This document shows, in pieces, positions 1-6,458 of a stretch of 17,703 bases of DNA. The stretch comes from CBDTYW01 sp965364735. GTDB lineage: Bacteria; Actinomycetota; Nitriliruptoria; Nitriliruptorales; Nitriliruptoraceae. The stretch covers positions 1 through 17,703 of the forward strand of contig CBDTYW010000050.1 in assembly GCA_965364735.1 (NCBI GenBank), read 5' to 3'. Below the pieces are notes generated by a model. It searched no databases, was not told where the DNA came from, and saw only the letters and a list, made by a program, of their open reading frames with translations. Every line of letters begins with the position of its first letter. Position 1 is the stretch's first letter. The translations under genes were made by a program, and so were the position numbers.

Positions 1-1
1 G

Positions 2-346
2 GGCGAACACTTCGAGGTCGTGTCGGTGCAGAACCTGTTCAACCTGACGACGCGGGCCGACGACGATGTCGTGGCGTACTGCGGAGGTGCCGGGATCGCC
101 TTCATCCCCTGGTTCCCGATCGCGGCTTCCGAGCTCGCGAAGGGCTCCGGCCCGCTCGCGGAGGTCACCGCGGAGACCGGCGCGACCGCCGCGCAGGTCT
201 CGCTCGCCTGGCTGCTCCAGACCTCGCCGGTGATCGTGCCGATCCCCGGCACGTCATCGGTGGCGCACCTCGAGGAGAACACCGCCGCCGCTGGGCTGAA
301 GCTCACCGATGACCAGATGACGCGGCTCGACGACATGGCTGGCTGA
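2..346 (+). CDS. Aldo/keto reductase, C-terminal part (5' end outside window)
   Basis: The frame is open from the window edge, so this is the last ~114 residues of a longer NAD(P)H-dependent aldo/keto reductase. Visible family marks are the barrel strand VVSVQNLFN, the late strand IAFIPWFPI, the helix AAQVSLAWLLQ, and the C-terminal cofactor-binding segment VPIPGTSSVAHLEENTAA, whose IPGT...N-x-x-A pattern contacts the NADP 2'-phosphate in AKRs. The Asp-Tyr-Lys-His catalytic residues lie in the missing N-terminal part. A GTG at 20 is internal to the barrel and is not the true start. It converges on the M20 peptidase gene with one base between the two stops, and its last five codons form one arm of a palindrome shared with that gene. 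Fold is near certain; substrate is unknown. Confidence 0.9.
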   Translation, partial: GEHFEVVSVQNLFNLTTRADDDVVAYCGGAGIAFIPWFPIAASELAKGSGPLAEVTAETGATAAQVSLAWLLQTSPVIVPIPGTSSVAHLEENTAAAGLKLTDDQMTRLDDMAG

Positions 347-363
347 CTCAGCCAACCATGTCG
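331..363. terminator. 33-base palindrome covering both stops of a convergent pair
   Basis: Two 16-base arms (331-346 and 348-363) around C347 are complementary at 15 of 16 positions; the exception, 339/355, is C-A in the plus RNA but G-U in the minus RNA. The TGA of the reductase (344-346) and the TGA of the peptidase (complement of 348-350) lie inside it. A hairpin with a 5-base loop and up to 14 paired positions could form in either transcript. There is no T-tract. I infer a bidirectional terminator or transcript-end stabiliser. Confidence 0.6.
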
Positions 364-1691
364 GTCGCGACGTCGATCCAGTACTGCGTCGACAGCGCCA
401 GCGAGCCGACGTCGATGCGTTCGTCCACGCCGTGGAAGCGGGTGCGGAAGTCCTCGTAGTGCACGTCGGAGGCGAACAGGCCGGCGCCGTAGGCCGTCAC
501 GCCCTTCGCTCGGTAGAAGGCCGCGTCCGTCCCACCGACGAGCAGCAGCGGCAGCACCTGGGCGGTGGGGTGAGCCGCGGTCGCACGACGCGTGAGGATG
601 TCCCAGAGCGGCGTGTCGGTGTCGGAGGCGCTGGCGTCGCGGGCCGCGGTTCCCGGCTGGATCGACACGCGGTCGGCGAGGTCGCCGACGGCTTCGACGA
701 GGGCCGCGCGGATCTCCGGCTCGGTCTGGCCCGGCAGGGTGCGGATGTCGACCTCGAGGACGACCTCGTCGGGGATGATGTTCGTCTTCTGTCCACCGGC
801 GATCACGTTCGGCGAGAACGTCATGTGCGTCATGGCGTGGCAGGCACCGCGCTTCGCCGCCGGCAGCAGCAACAGCGCATCATCGACGCGGTCCGGATCG
901 AGCAGCGCCGACTCGGCCTCGGGGTCCAGCCCCATCGACTGCACGAGCGCGGTGAAGTGTGGACCGATCTCGGCGTGCGGGGCGTACGTGGCGATGCGGC
1001 GCACGACCTCGGCCGCGGTCACGAGCGCGTTGTCGGAGCCGTAGGGCATGGAGCCATGGCCCGGCGTCCCGCTGATCACGAGGCGCTTCCAGCCGATGCC
1101 CTTCTCCCCGGTCGCGATCAGCAGCCGCGGGCCGGCCGGCGTCTCGGTGAGCAGACCGCCGGATTCGGTGAGCACGTAGTCCGCGCCGACCGCGTCCCAC
1201 GCGTTGTCCACGCACCACCCGGCGCCGAGGCCGCCACCCGCCTCCTCGTCGGCGACCCCGAAGAAGATCAGGTCGCCCTTCGGGGTGAAGCCGGTGTCGG
1301 CGAGGTGACGGAACGCAACCGCCATCGACGAGGTCAGGTTGAGCATGTCGACCGCACCCCGACCCCAGACCTCGCCGTCGACGACCTCGCCGCCGAACGG
1401 GTCGCGCGACCAGTCGCTGGGGGTGACCGGGACCACGTCGGTGTGGCCCATCAAACAGAGGCTCGGGGCGTTCGGGTCCGAGCCCTCGATGCGCGCCACG
1501 ACGCTCGTTCGCCCGGGCGCCGGTTCAAAGCGCTCGAGATCGAGCCCGGTTCCCTCGAGCAGCGACGTGAGCGTGTCCGCGTTGCGGATCTCCTGACCGG
1601 ACTCGACGGTGCCGTCGTTGACGCAGGCGTTGCGGATCATCGTGGAGAGCAGCTCGACCGTCTCGCCGGTCAGCCTGGGGTCCGTGGACAC
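348..1691 (-). CDS. M20 family metallopeptidase (dipeptidase / deacylase type)
   Basis: A ~447-residue cytoplasmic zinc hydrolase of the ArgE/DapE/CPG2/carboxypeptidase S clan. The metal ligands follow the family order: H83 and D85 in MGHTDVVP, bridging D115 in WGRGAVDML, catalytic/ligand E149-E150 in ADEEAGGG, E176 in LTESGG, and the late H420 in TRFHGVDERI. The dimerisation (lid) domain sits between, from about residue 195 to 320. No signal peptide is visible. I prefer the GTG at 1691 because GGAG lies 7 bases before it; the ATG at 1697 is in frame two codons earlier but sits only one base from that GGAG. It is divergent from the helicase gene and convergent with the reductase. M20 members cleave dipeptides, acyl-amino acids or carbamates, and the sequence does not single out one substrate. 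Confidence 0.92.
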   Translation of the reverse strand: MSTDPRLTGETVELLSTMIRNACVNDGTVESGQEIRNADTLTSLLEGTGLDLERFEPAPGRTSVVARIEGSDPNAPSLCLMGHTDVVPVTPSDWSRDPFGGEVVDGEVWGRGAVDMLNLTSSMAVAFRHLADTGFTPKGDLIFFGVADEEAGGGLGAGWCVDNAWDAVGADYVLTESGGLLTETPAGPRLLIATGEKGIGWKRLVISGTPGHGSMPYGSDNALVTAAEVVRRIATYAPHAEIGPHFTALVQSMGLDPEAESALLDPDRVDDALLLLPAAKRGACHAMTHMTFSPNVIAGGQKTNIIPDEVVLEVDIRTLPGQTEPEIRAALVEAVGDLADRVSIQPGTAARDASASDTDTPLWDILTRRATAAHPTAQVLPLLLVGGTDAAFYRAKGVTAYGAGLFASDVHYEDFRTRFHGVDERIDVGSLALSTQYWIDVATDMVG

Positions 1692-1697
1692 GTGCAT

Positions 1698-1877
1698 GCT
1701 CCGTTCCGGGCGGGGGCGGCGAACCTACGTGACGGATCTCGCGACGTGTGCGCCACGCGGCCCACAGGACGGGGTACCGGTCCGGGCGTCCCCTTGCCCT
1801 GTCCTACCCTTCCGGACTGATACATCTGATCGCCCCTCCCCTGCAGTCCTGCCGGTTCCACGCGATCACCAACGATC
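1698..1877. promoter_or_regulatory. Divergent intergenic region, peptidase / helicase
   Basis: A 180-base gap between divergent genes that must hold promoters for both. On the plus strand TTGCCC (1794-1799) followed by TGATACA (1818-1824) could be weak -35/-10 elements, leaving a leader of about 45-50 bases before the helicase GTG. No Shine-Dalgarno sequence precedes that GTG or the ATG at 1887. No convincing operator is seen. DEAD-box genes of the CsdA type often carry a regulated leader, but no defined structure is recognisable here. Confidence 0.3.
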
Positions 1878-3596
1878 GTGAACACCATGGACAGCCCTGC
1901 AACCTTCGCCTCCCTCGGCCTTCGTGACGAGGTCCTCAAGGTCCTCGACTCGCTCGGGTACGAGGAGCCGACGCCGATCCAGCGCGAGGCGATCCCGTCG
2001 CTGAACGACGGCAAGGACATCCTCGGGCAGGCCGCGACCGGGACCGGGAAGACGGCAGCCTTCGCGCTGCCCCTGCTGCAGCCGCTGCACCCCGATCGCC
2101 CGCGGACGACCGCGCCCAGCTCGCTGGTCCTCGTGCCGACGCGTGAGCTCGCCATGCAGGTCTCGCAGGCCATCCACACCTACGGACGCGAGCTCGGCGC
2201 ACGCGTGCTGCCGATCTACGGCGGGCAGCCGATCAGCCGCCAGCTCCAGGCGCTCAAGCGTGGCGTCGACGTCGTCGTGGCGACGCCCGGTCGCGCGATC
2301 GACCACCTGAACCGGGGTTCGCTCGACCTCTCACAGATCAAGACGGTCGTCCTCGACGAGGCCGACGAGATGCTCGACATGGGCTTCACCGAGGACATCG
2401 AGTCGATCCTCGACAAGACCCCGAAGGTTCGCCAGACCGCGATGTTCTCCGCCACGATGCCGAGCCGGATCGCGAAGCTCGCGCGCAAGCACCTGACCGA
2501 TCCGGTCCGCATCGAGATCAAGACCGACATGCCGATGGGCGGCGAGGCGCCGAAGATCCGCGAGGTCGTCTACGTCGTCTCGCGCTACCACAAGCCTGCG
2601 GCGCTGGCCCGGGTGCTCGACGTCGAGCAGCCCGACGCCACGATCGTGTTCTGCCGGACGCGCCGCGACGTCGACGAGCTCACCGAGATCATGAACGGTC
2701 GCGGCTACCGCGCCGAAGCGCTGCACGGCGGCATGAGCCAGGAGCAGCGTGACCGCGTCGTGACCCGCCTCCGCGCCGGCAACTCGGAGCTCCTCGTCGC
2801 CACCGACGTCGCCGCGCGCGGCCTCGACATCGACACGCTCACCCACGTCGTGAACCACTCGATCCCGTCCGCGCCGGAGTCCTACGTCCACCGCATCGGC
2901 CGTGTCGGCCGTGCCGGACGCGAAGGCGTCGCCATCTCGCTGGTCGAGCCGCGCGAGCACCGGGCGCTGAAGAACATCGAGCGCCACACCGGCCGCAAGA
3001 TGGATGTCGAGAAGCTGCCGACGGTCGCCGACCTGCGCAGCAAGCAGATGGAGCTCCTCCGGGCAACGCTGCGCGAGAACCTCCTCGCCGAGGAGAACAT
3101 GGACCGCTTCCGCCCCGCGGTCGAGAGCCTCGCGGACGAGTTCGACCTCGTCGAGATCGCGCTCGCCGCGGTCAAGGCGCTGCACGTTGCCACCGTCGGC
3201 GACAACGACGGCGACGACCGCGACGTCCCGCAGGGCGAGCTCCGGCCGGACAACAGCGGCAAGAAGAAGTACGACAAGGACAGCAAGTACGACAAGGGCA
3301 AGAAGAAGTTCGACAAGGGCCCGCGCGACTCCAAGGCCGGCATCTCCAGCAACGGCGACATCACCCGGGTCTGGCTGTCCCTCGGACGCGAGGCCGGCGT
3401 CATGCCGCGCGACCTCGTGGGTGCGATCACGGGCGAGACGAGCCTCGCCGGCCGCGACGTCGGAGCGATCAACATCACCTCGTCCTTCTCGATCGTCGAG
3501 GTTCCGACCGCGAACGCCGACGAGGTCATCCGCGCCATGTCGAAGACCCGCATCAAGGGCAAGAAGCTGAGCGCGAAGCGTGACCGCGCGGGCTGA
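1878..3596 (+). CDS. deaD: DEAD-box ATP-dependent RNA helicase (DeaD/CsdA type)
   Basis: Complete 572-residue helicase with all motifs in order: Q motif ending at Q35 (EPTPIQ), Walker A ATGTGKT (53-59), PTREL (87-91), GG (115-116), TPGR (136-139), DEAD (160-163), SAT (191-193), ATDVAARGLDI (308-318) and HRIGRVGRAGR (338-348). A Lys/Asp/Tyr-rich linker (462-481) with three imperfect K-Y/F-D-K repeats follows, then a DbpA/CsdA-like RNA-binding domain (about 494-570; VWLSLGREAGVMPRDLVGAI). Such enzymes unwind structured RNA for ribosome assembly and mRNA decay, often during cold adaptation. The start is GTG 1878, or ATG 1887 three codons in; neither has a clear Shine-Dalgarno sequence. It is followed by a DUF2505 gene on the same strand after 55 bases. 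The gene symbol is by family; other actinobacterial DEAD helicases are similar. Confidence 0.96.
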   Translation: MNTMDSPATFASLGLRDEVLKVLDSLGYEEPTPIQREAIPSLNDGKDILGQAATGTGKTAAFALPLLQPLHPDRPRTTAPSSLVLVPTRELAMQVSQAIHTYGRELGARVLPIYGGQPISRQLQALKRGVDVVVATPGRAIDHLNRGSLDLSQIKTVVLDEADEMLDMGFTEDIESILDKTPKVRQTAMFSATMPSRIAKLARKHLTDPVRIEIKTDMPMGGEAPKIREVVYVVSRYHKPAALARVLDVEQPDATIVFCRTRRDVDELTEIMNGRGYRAEALHGGMSQEQRDRVVTRLRAGNSELLVATDVAARGLDIDTLTHVVNHSIPSAPESYVHRIGRVGRAGREGVAISLVEPREHRALKNIERHTGRKMDVEKLPTVADLRSKQMELLRATLRENLLAEENMDRFRPAVESLADEFDLVEIALAAVKALHVATVGDNDGDDRDVPQGELRPDNSGKKKYDKDSKYDKGKKKFDKGPRDSKAGISSNGDITRVWLSLGREAGVMPRDLVGAITGETSLAGRDVGAINITSSFSIVEVPTANADEVIRAMSKTRIKGKKLSAKRDRAG

Positions 3597-3604
3597 CGGC
3601 TGAG

Positions 3605-3639
3605 GTGGTTCCCTTCGAGGTGGCAACGCCACCGACCAC
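3605..3639 (+). terminator. Weak nested hairpin after the helicase gene
   Basis: GGTGGC (3619-3624) pairs with GCCACC (3628-3633) over a 3-base loop, and GTGGT (3605-3609) can pair with ACCAC (3635-3639) outside it, leaving a large bulge. There is no T-run. It may be a weak terminator or mRNA-processing structure between the helicase and DUF2505 genes, so partial read-through into the latter is possible. Confidence 0.3.
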
Positions 3640-3651
3640 AGGGCATCACGC

Positions 3652-4146
3652 ATGAGCTTCACCGAGACCACGACCTATCCCGTCGACGTCGACACTGCGC
3701 TGAACTACTTCGCGTCCGCCGACGGCACCAAGGGCCGCTACGAAGCGCTCGGCGACAAGAACATCGAGGTCCTCGAGTCCGGCCTGACCCCGGACGGAGG
3801 CGCGAAGATCGTCACGAAGCGCGTCGTTGAGATGGACCTCCCGAAGTTCGCGAAGAAGGCGTTCAACCCGACGAACACGCTGACCCAGACCGACGTCTGG
3901 TCAGCACCCGACGAGAACGGTGTCCGCACGGGCACCTGGAAGGCCGACATCGCCGGCGCCCCGGTCGAGACCGGCGGCACCATGCTCCTCGAGCCGGAGG
4001 AGCAGGGCTGCCGCTACACGGTGGTCGGAACGATCAAGGTCAAGGTCCCGATCGTGGGCGGCAAGATCGCCCAGTTCGCGGAGGGATCTGCCGGCGACAT
4101 CCTCAAGGCCGAGATCGAGCACAACCGCAAGGCCCTGACCAGCTGA
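3652..4146 (+). CDS. DUF2505 family protein
   Basis: 164 residues, no signal peptide or membrane helix. The opening SFTETTTYPVDVDTALNYFAS, the central KIVTKRVVEMDLPKFAKKAF and the C-terminal helix ILKAEIEHNRKAL match DUF2505 as I know it from actinobacteria. That family resembles the START/SRPBCC fold: a helix-grip protein with a pocket for a hydrophobic ligand and a long C-terminal helix. A molecular role has not been established to my knowledge. The ATG is preceded by AGGG about 9 bases upstream. It follows the helicase on the same strand after 55 bases, and a strong terminator starts 21 bases after its stop. Family assignment is fairly sure; function is unknown. Confidence 0.85.
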   Translation: MSFTETTTYPVDVDTALNYFASADGTKGRYEALGDKNIEVLESGLTPDGGAKIVTKRVVEMDLPKFAKKAFNPTNTLTQTDVWSAPDENGVRTGTWKADIAGAPVETGGTMLLEPEEQGCRYTVVGTIKVKVPIVGGKIAQFAEGSAGDILKAEIEHNRKALTS

Positions 4147-4167
4147 GCGGTCATGACACCCATCGCG

Positions 4168-4192
4168 ACGACCCCGCCGAGTGCGGGGTCGT
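4168..4192 (+). terminator. Strong intrinsic-type hairpin after the DUF2505 gene
   Basis: A perfect 10-bp stem, ACGACCCCGC (4168-4177) with GCGGGGTCGT (4183-4192), closes a 5-base loop CGAGT and is followed by only two T residues. GC-rich stems without a long U-tract are usual for actinobacterial terminators. It ends the helicase-DUF2505 unit and separates it from the membrane-protein gene, whose start is about 150 bases further on. Confidence 0.8.
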
Positions 4193-4346
4193 TGAGCGTC
4201 CCGGGCAAGACGGGACCAACGGCCGTGGCCACGGCACCCGGGCGAAGCGATGATGCGCAGGTGCAGGGTCATCCCTGATGCCCGATCGTCGCTGGCCGGC
4301 GACGCTGCAAGTCCGTCCCTGCACACGTACAGACCGGAGCCGGGCC

Positions 4347-5351
4347 ATGCGCGCAGATCCTGAGGTTCTCATCTCCCACTGGGAGCGTGCCGGGCTGCTC
4401 GATCCCGGCCAAGCGGCTCGGCTGCGCGCCGACCTCCCGCCGCCAGAGCCCGAGGAGCACGACGGTCTCGACTTCAGCGCGGCCGTCTCCGCGGGCTTGG
4501 AGGCGCTGGGATACCTCGGCGCTGCGCTCGTCATCGGAGCGCTGGTGTTCCTGTTCGACGTGGCGAGCTGGTCGGAGACGACCATCGCCGCCCTGCTCGC
4601 GGTCGTCGCGGTCGGATGCGGAGCCGTGGTCGCCCGCAGGACGCCTGCTCCGCCAGGTCCGGAATCGCGGCTCGTCACGGCCCTCGGCTCCGCTGGGCTG
4701 TTCGCGCTGGTGGGCTGTCTCGCCCTCCTCGTCGACGGTCCCTGCTCCGGACGCGATGCCTGCGACACGGTGCTCAGCCGCGCACGGGTGCTGGTGATCG
4801 CCGTACCGGGCGCCGTCGCCGCGGCCTGGCTGTATCTCCGGGAGCAGAACGCCGTCACCCACCTGTGGGCCGGGGTCGGGGTCTTCGCCGTGGCGTTCTC
4901 GCTCGCCGAGACCATCGCCGGCGGTGGGAGCAGCCGGTCGGTCGAGGTGCTGGCGTCTGCGGTCCTGCTGCCTGCATCGCTCGTCTGGACGTGGGCGAGC
5001 GAGACCGAACGGCTGCGCCCGGCATGGATCGGGACCATCGGCTCCGCTGGGGTGCTGCTCAGCTCGTCCATCAACTTGGTGGACTGGTCGTTCTTCAACG
5101 ACAACCACCTCGCCGGCGTCGTGTCGCTCATGATCGGCATGGCCTACGCCGCTGCGGGCACGCTCCTCGACCGGTGGAGGCTCACCACGATCGGCGCGCT
5201 CATCCTGCTCTGGTCGGTCCCCTGGACCCTGACCGAGGTGCTGGGGCTGAGCACCACCGTCACCGCGTTGGTGATGCTGCCGGTGGGGATCGGTCTGCTC
5301 GCGTTCGCCGGCACGCGTCTCATGCGGCCGGAACGCCCCGACGCCACCTGA
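4347..5351 (+). CDS. DUF2157-like multi-pass membrane protein
   Basis: 334 residues from the ATG at 4347, chosen because GGAG (4336-4339) sits 7 bases before it and because the protein then opens with a soluble helix-turn-helix-like segment (LISHWERAGLLDPGQAARLRADL) typical of DUF2157 proteins. An in-frame ATG at 4278 would add 23 unlikely residues. About ten hydrophobic segments follow, roughly at residues 53-71, 78-96, 110-129, 147-164, 170-192, 199-217, 227-241, 255-273, 280-296 and 304-322. The first, with LEALGYLGAALVIGALVFL, is the most family-like. Two cysteines in a periplasm-side loop (C133, C139) might form a disulfide. No catalytic motif is seen and the role is unknown. It converges on the VOC gene with 6 bases between stops. 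Confidence 0.82.
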   Translation: MRADPEVLISHWERAGLLDPGQAARLRADLPPPEPEEHDGLDFSAAVSAGLEALGYLGAALVIGALVFLFDVASWSETTIAALLAVVAVGCGAVVARRTPAPPGPESRLVTALGSAGLFALVGCLALLVDGPCSGRDACDTVLSRARVLVIAVPGAVAAAWLYLREQNAVTHLWAGVGVFAVAFSLAETIAGGGSSRSVEVLASAVLLPASLVWTWASETERLRPAWIGTIGSAGVLLSSSINLVDWSFFNDNHLAGVVSLMIGMAYAAAGTLLDRWRLTTIGALILLWSVPWTLTEVLGLSTTVTALVMLPVGIGLLAFAGTRLMRPERPDAT

Positions 5352-5362
5352 GGGCCCTCAGG
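5347..5362. terminator. 16-base perfect palindrome over convergent stops
   Basis: CCTGAGGG (5347-5354) followed directly by CCCTCAGG (5355-5362) is a perfect palindrome. It contains the TGA of the membrane-protein gene (5349-5351) and the TGA of the VOC gene (complement of 5358-5360). As RNA it gives a 6-bp stem with a GGCC loop on either strand, which is short for a terminator. The placement matches that at 331-363. Confidence 0.4.
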
Positions 5363-5705
5363 CTTCGAGCCGCTCGACGACGCAGAACTCGTTGCCCTCA
5401 GGATCGATCATCACGGTCCAGCGGCTGGTCTCGGTGTACTGGTCGAGCTCCATCGCACCGAGTCCCAGCGCACGCACCACCTCGATGTCGTGGTTCGGCG
5501 TGTGCAGGTCCGGGTGACAGCGGTTCTTCCCGTCGGTCGGTTCAGACACCGGCATGAACAGCATCGTCACCGTGGACTCCGGGAAGCGCACGAGGTACTC
5601 CCCGGCATCGTTGCCCTCGACGACGTGGCCGCGCATCAGCTCGGCCCAGAACGTGGCGAGGGCTGACGCGTCGACCGCGTCGAAGGTCAACGTCGCGAAC
5701 CGCAT
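5358..5705 (-). CDS. VOC superfamily (glyoxalase-like) protein
   Basis: A 115-residue single-domain protein of the glyoxalase/bleomycin-resistance/dioxygenase fold, most like the Glyoxalase_6 group: an opening beta strand and helix (LTFDAVDASALATFWAELM), a middle FMPVSEPTDGKNRCHPDL, then DIEVVRALGLGAME and a closing WTVMIDPEGNEFCVVE. The final E/C segment and the HPDL histidine sit where family members hold metal or ligand contacts. The ATG at 5705 is preceded by GGAGGG ending 4 bases upstream. The frame stays open far upstream, but that part lies antisense to the next gene and has no VOC character. No specific substrate can be named; many members of this group are orphan binding proteins or isomerases. 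Confidence 0.88.
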   Translation of the reverse strand: MRFATLTFDAVDASALATFWAELMRGHVVEGNDAGEYLVRFPESTVTMLFMPVSEPTDGKNRCHPDLHTPNHDIEVVRALGLGAMELDQYTETSRWTVMIDPEGNEFCVVERLEA

Positions 5706-5811
5706 GCTGCCCTCCACGTCTGGCAGGTTGTCCACAGATCGTGACACATGGTCCCGCGCCGACCGCGCAGGTCTGTCAGACTCGTGTTCGTCGAGAAGAT
5801 CGGTTTCGGAC

Positions 5812-6396
5812 GTGTCGAGTGTTGCCATCCAGACGCAGAGGTGGACTGACCGGCGTCTGGTGCCGGTCGTGCTGGCCGCGATGGGCATCCTCTGGTTCCA
5901 GGTCGCCCACACGTCCGAGCACCTCGCCCAGACCTTCGCGTTCGCACGGGCACCGGCGGACGGGGCCTGGCTGAGCAGCATGGCGAAGAGCCTCGCAGCG
6001 TCGCTGCAAGGAGCGGCCAGCACGACCATGGGCGTCGAGCGGCTGCACCTCGTCGGCAACGTGATCGTGCTCGTCGGGGCCCTCCTGCTGTCGTGGCTGG
6101 CCCGACGCGTCGACGGTGAGCTGACGACCGGAGCATGCGCATGGTCGCGTCGGGCGTTGTGGATCCAAGGCCTGCACGTCGTCGAGCACATCGTCCTCGT
6201 CACCACGCTCTCCGTGACCGGGACAGCACGAGGGCTGACCACCGGCTTCGGGCTGATTCCCGCGGGGTCCACCGCCGTCGGCATCCGCGTCGTGGGGCAT
6301 GCGGTGATCAACGGGGCCGCCACGGTGGCGCTCGCCTGCGCGGCGATGGGGCTCGCGCAGACCTGGCAGCGGTCACGTCGCTCCGTCACCCCCTGA
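5812..6396 (+). CDS. Four-helix membrane protein with duplicated H-x-x-E-H motif
   Basis: From GTG 5812 the protein has 194 residues with four likely membrane helices at about 16-38, 78-97, 115-135 and 157-180. It is an internal duplication: W28-x-Q-x-x-H33-x-x-E-H37 in helix 1 matches W117-x-Q-x-x-H122-x-x-E-H126 in helix 3 at an offset of 89 residues, and H79-x-x-x-N83 in helix 2 matches H163-x-x-x-N167 in helix 4. Membrane-embedded His/Glu clusters of this kind can bind metal or haem, which is inference here. I do not recognise the family. The start is uncertain: the only purine-rich stretch lies about 14 bases before the GTG, and the next candidate, ATG 5881, would cut into helix 1. It is divergent from the VOC gene with 106 bases between. 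Confidence 0.72.
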   Translation: MSSVAIQTQRWTDRRLVPVVLAAMGILWFQVAHTSEHLAQTFAFARAPADGAWLSSMAKSLAASLQGAASTTMGVERLHLVGNVIVLVGALLLSWLARRVDGELTTGACAWSRRALWIQGLHVVEHIVLVTTLSVTGTARGLTTGFGLIPAGSTAVGIRVVGHAVINGAATVALACAAMGLAQTWQRSRRSVTP

Positions 6397-6444
6397 CGAC
6401 GTACCGGAAGCGCTCTCGGACGTCCCTGCGGCTCGCCACCAACC

Positions 6445-6458
6445 TCACCTGGAGGTGA
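6445..6458. repeat. Short inverted repeat over the amine oxidase stop
   Basis: TCACCT (6445-6450) and AGGTGA (6453-6458) are perfect complements around GG. The first three bases are the complement of the amine-oxidase stop. With only two central bases the actual hairpin would be about 4-5 bp, so terminator function is doubtful. The 48 bases between this gene and the convergent membrane-protein gene hold nothing else recognisable. Confidence 0.3.

Noticed and set aside
432..1820. Long open frame on the plus strand opposite the M20 peptidase
   Set aside because: It is antisense to a gene with all metal ligands, has arginine/glycine-rich low-information composition and no recognisable domain; a side effect of high-GC codon use.
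2331..3671. Long open frame on the minus strand opposite the DEAD-box helicase
   Set aside because: The helicase motifs are complete on the plus strand; the antisense product is a repetitive Asp/Val/Arg/Leu shadow with no domain.
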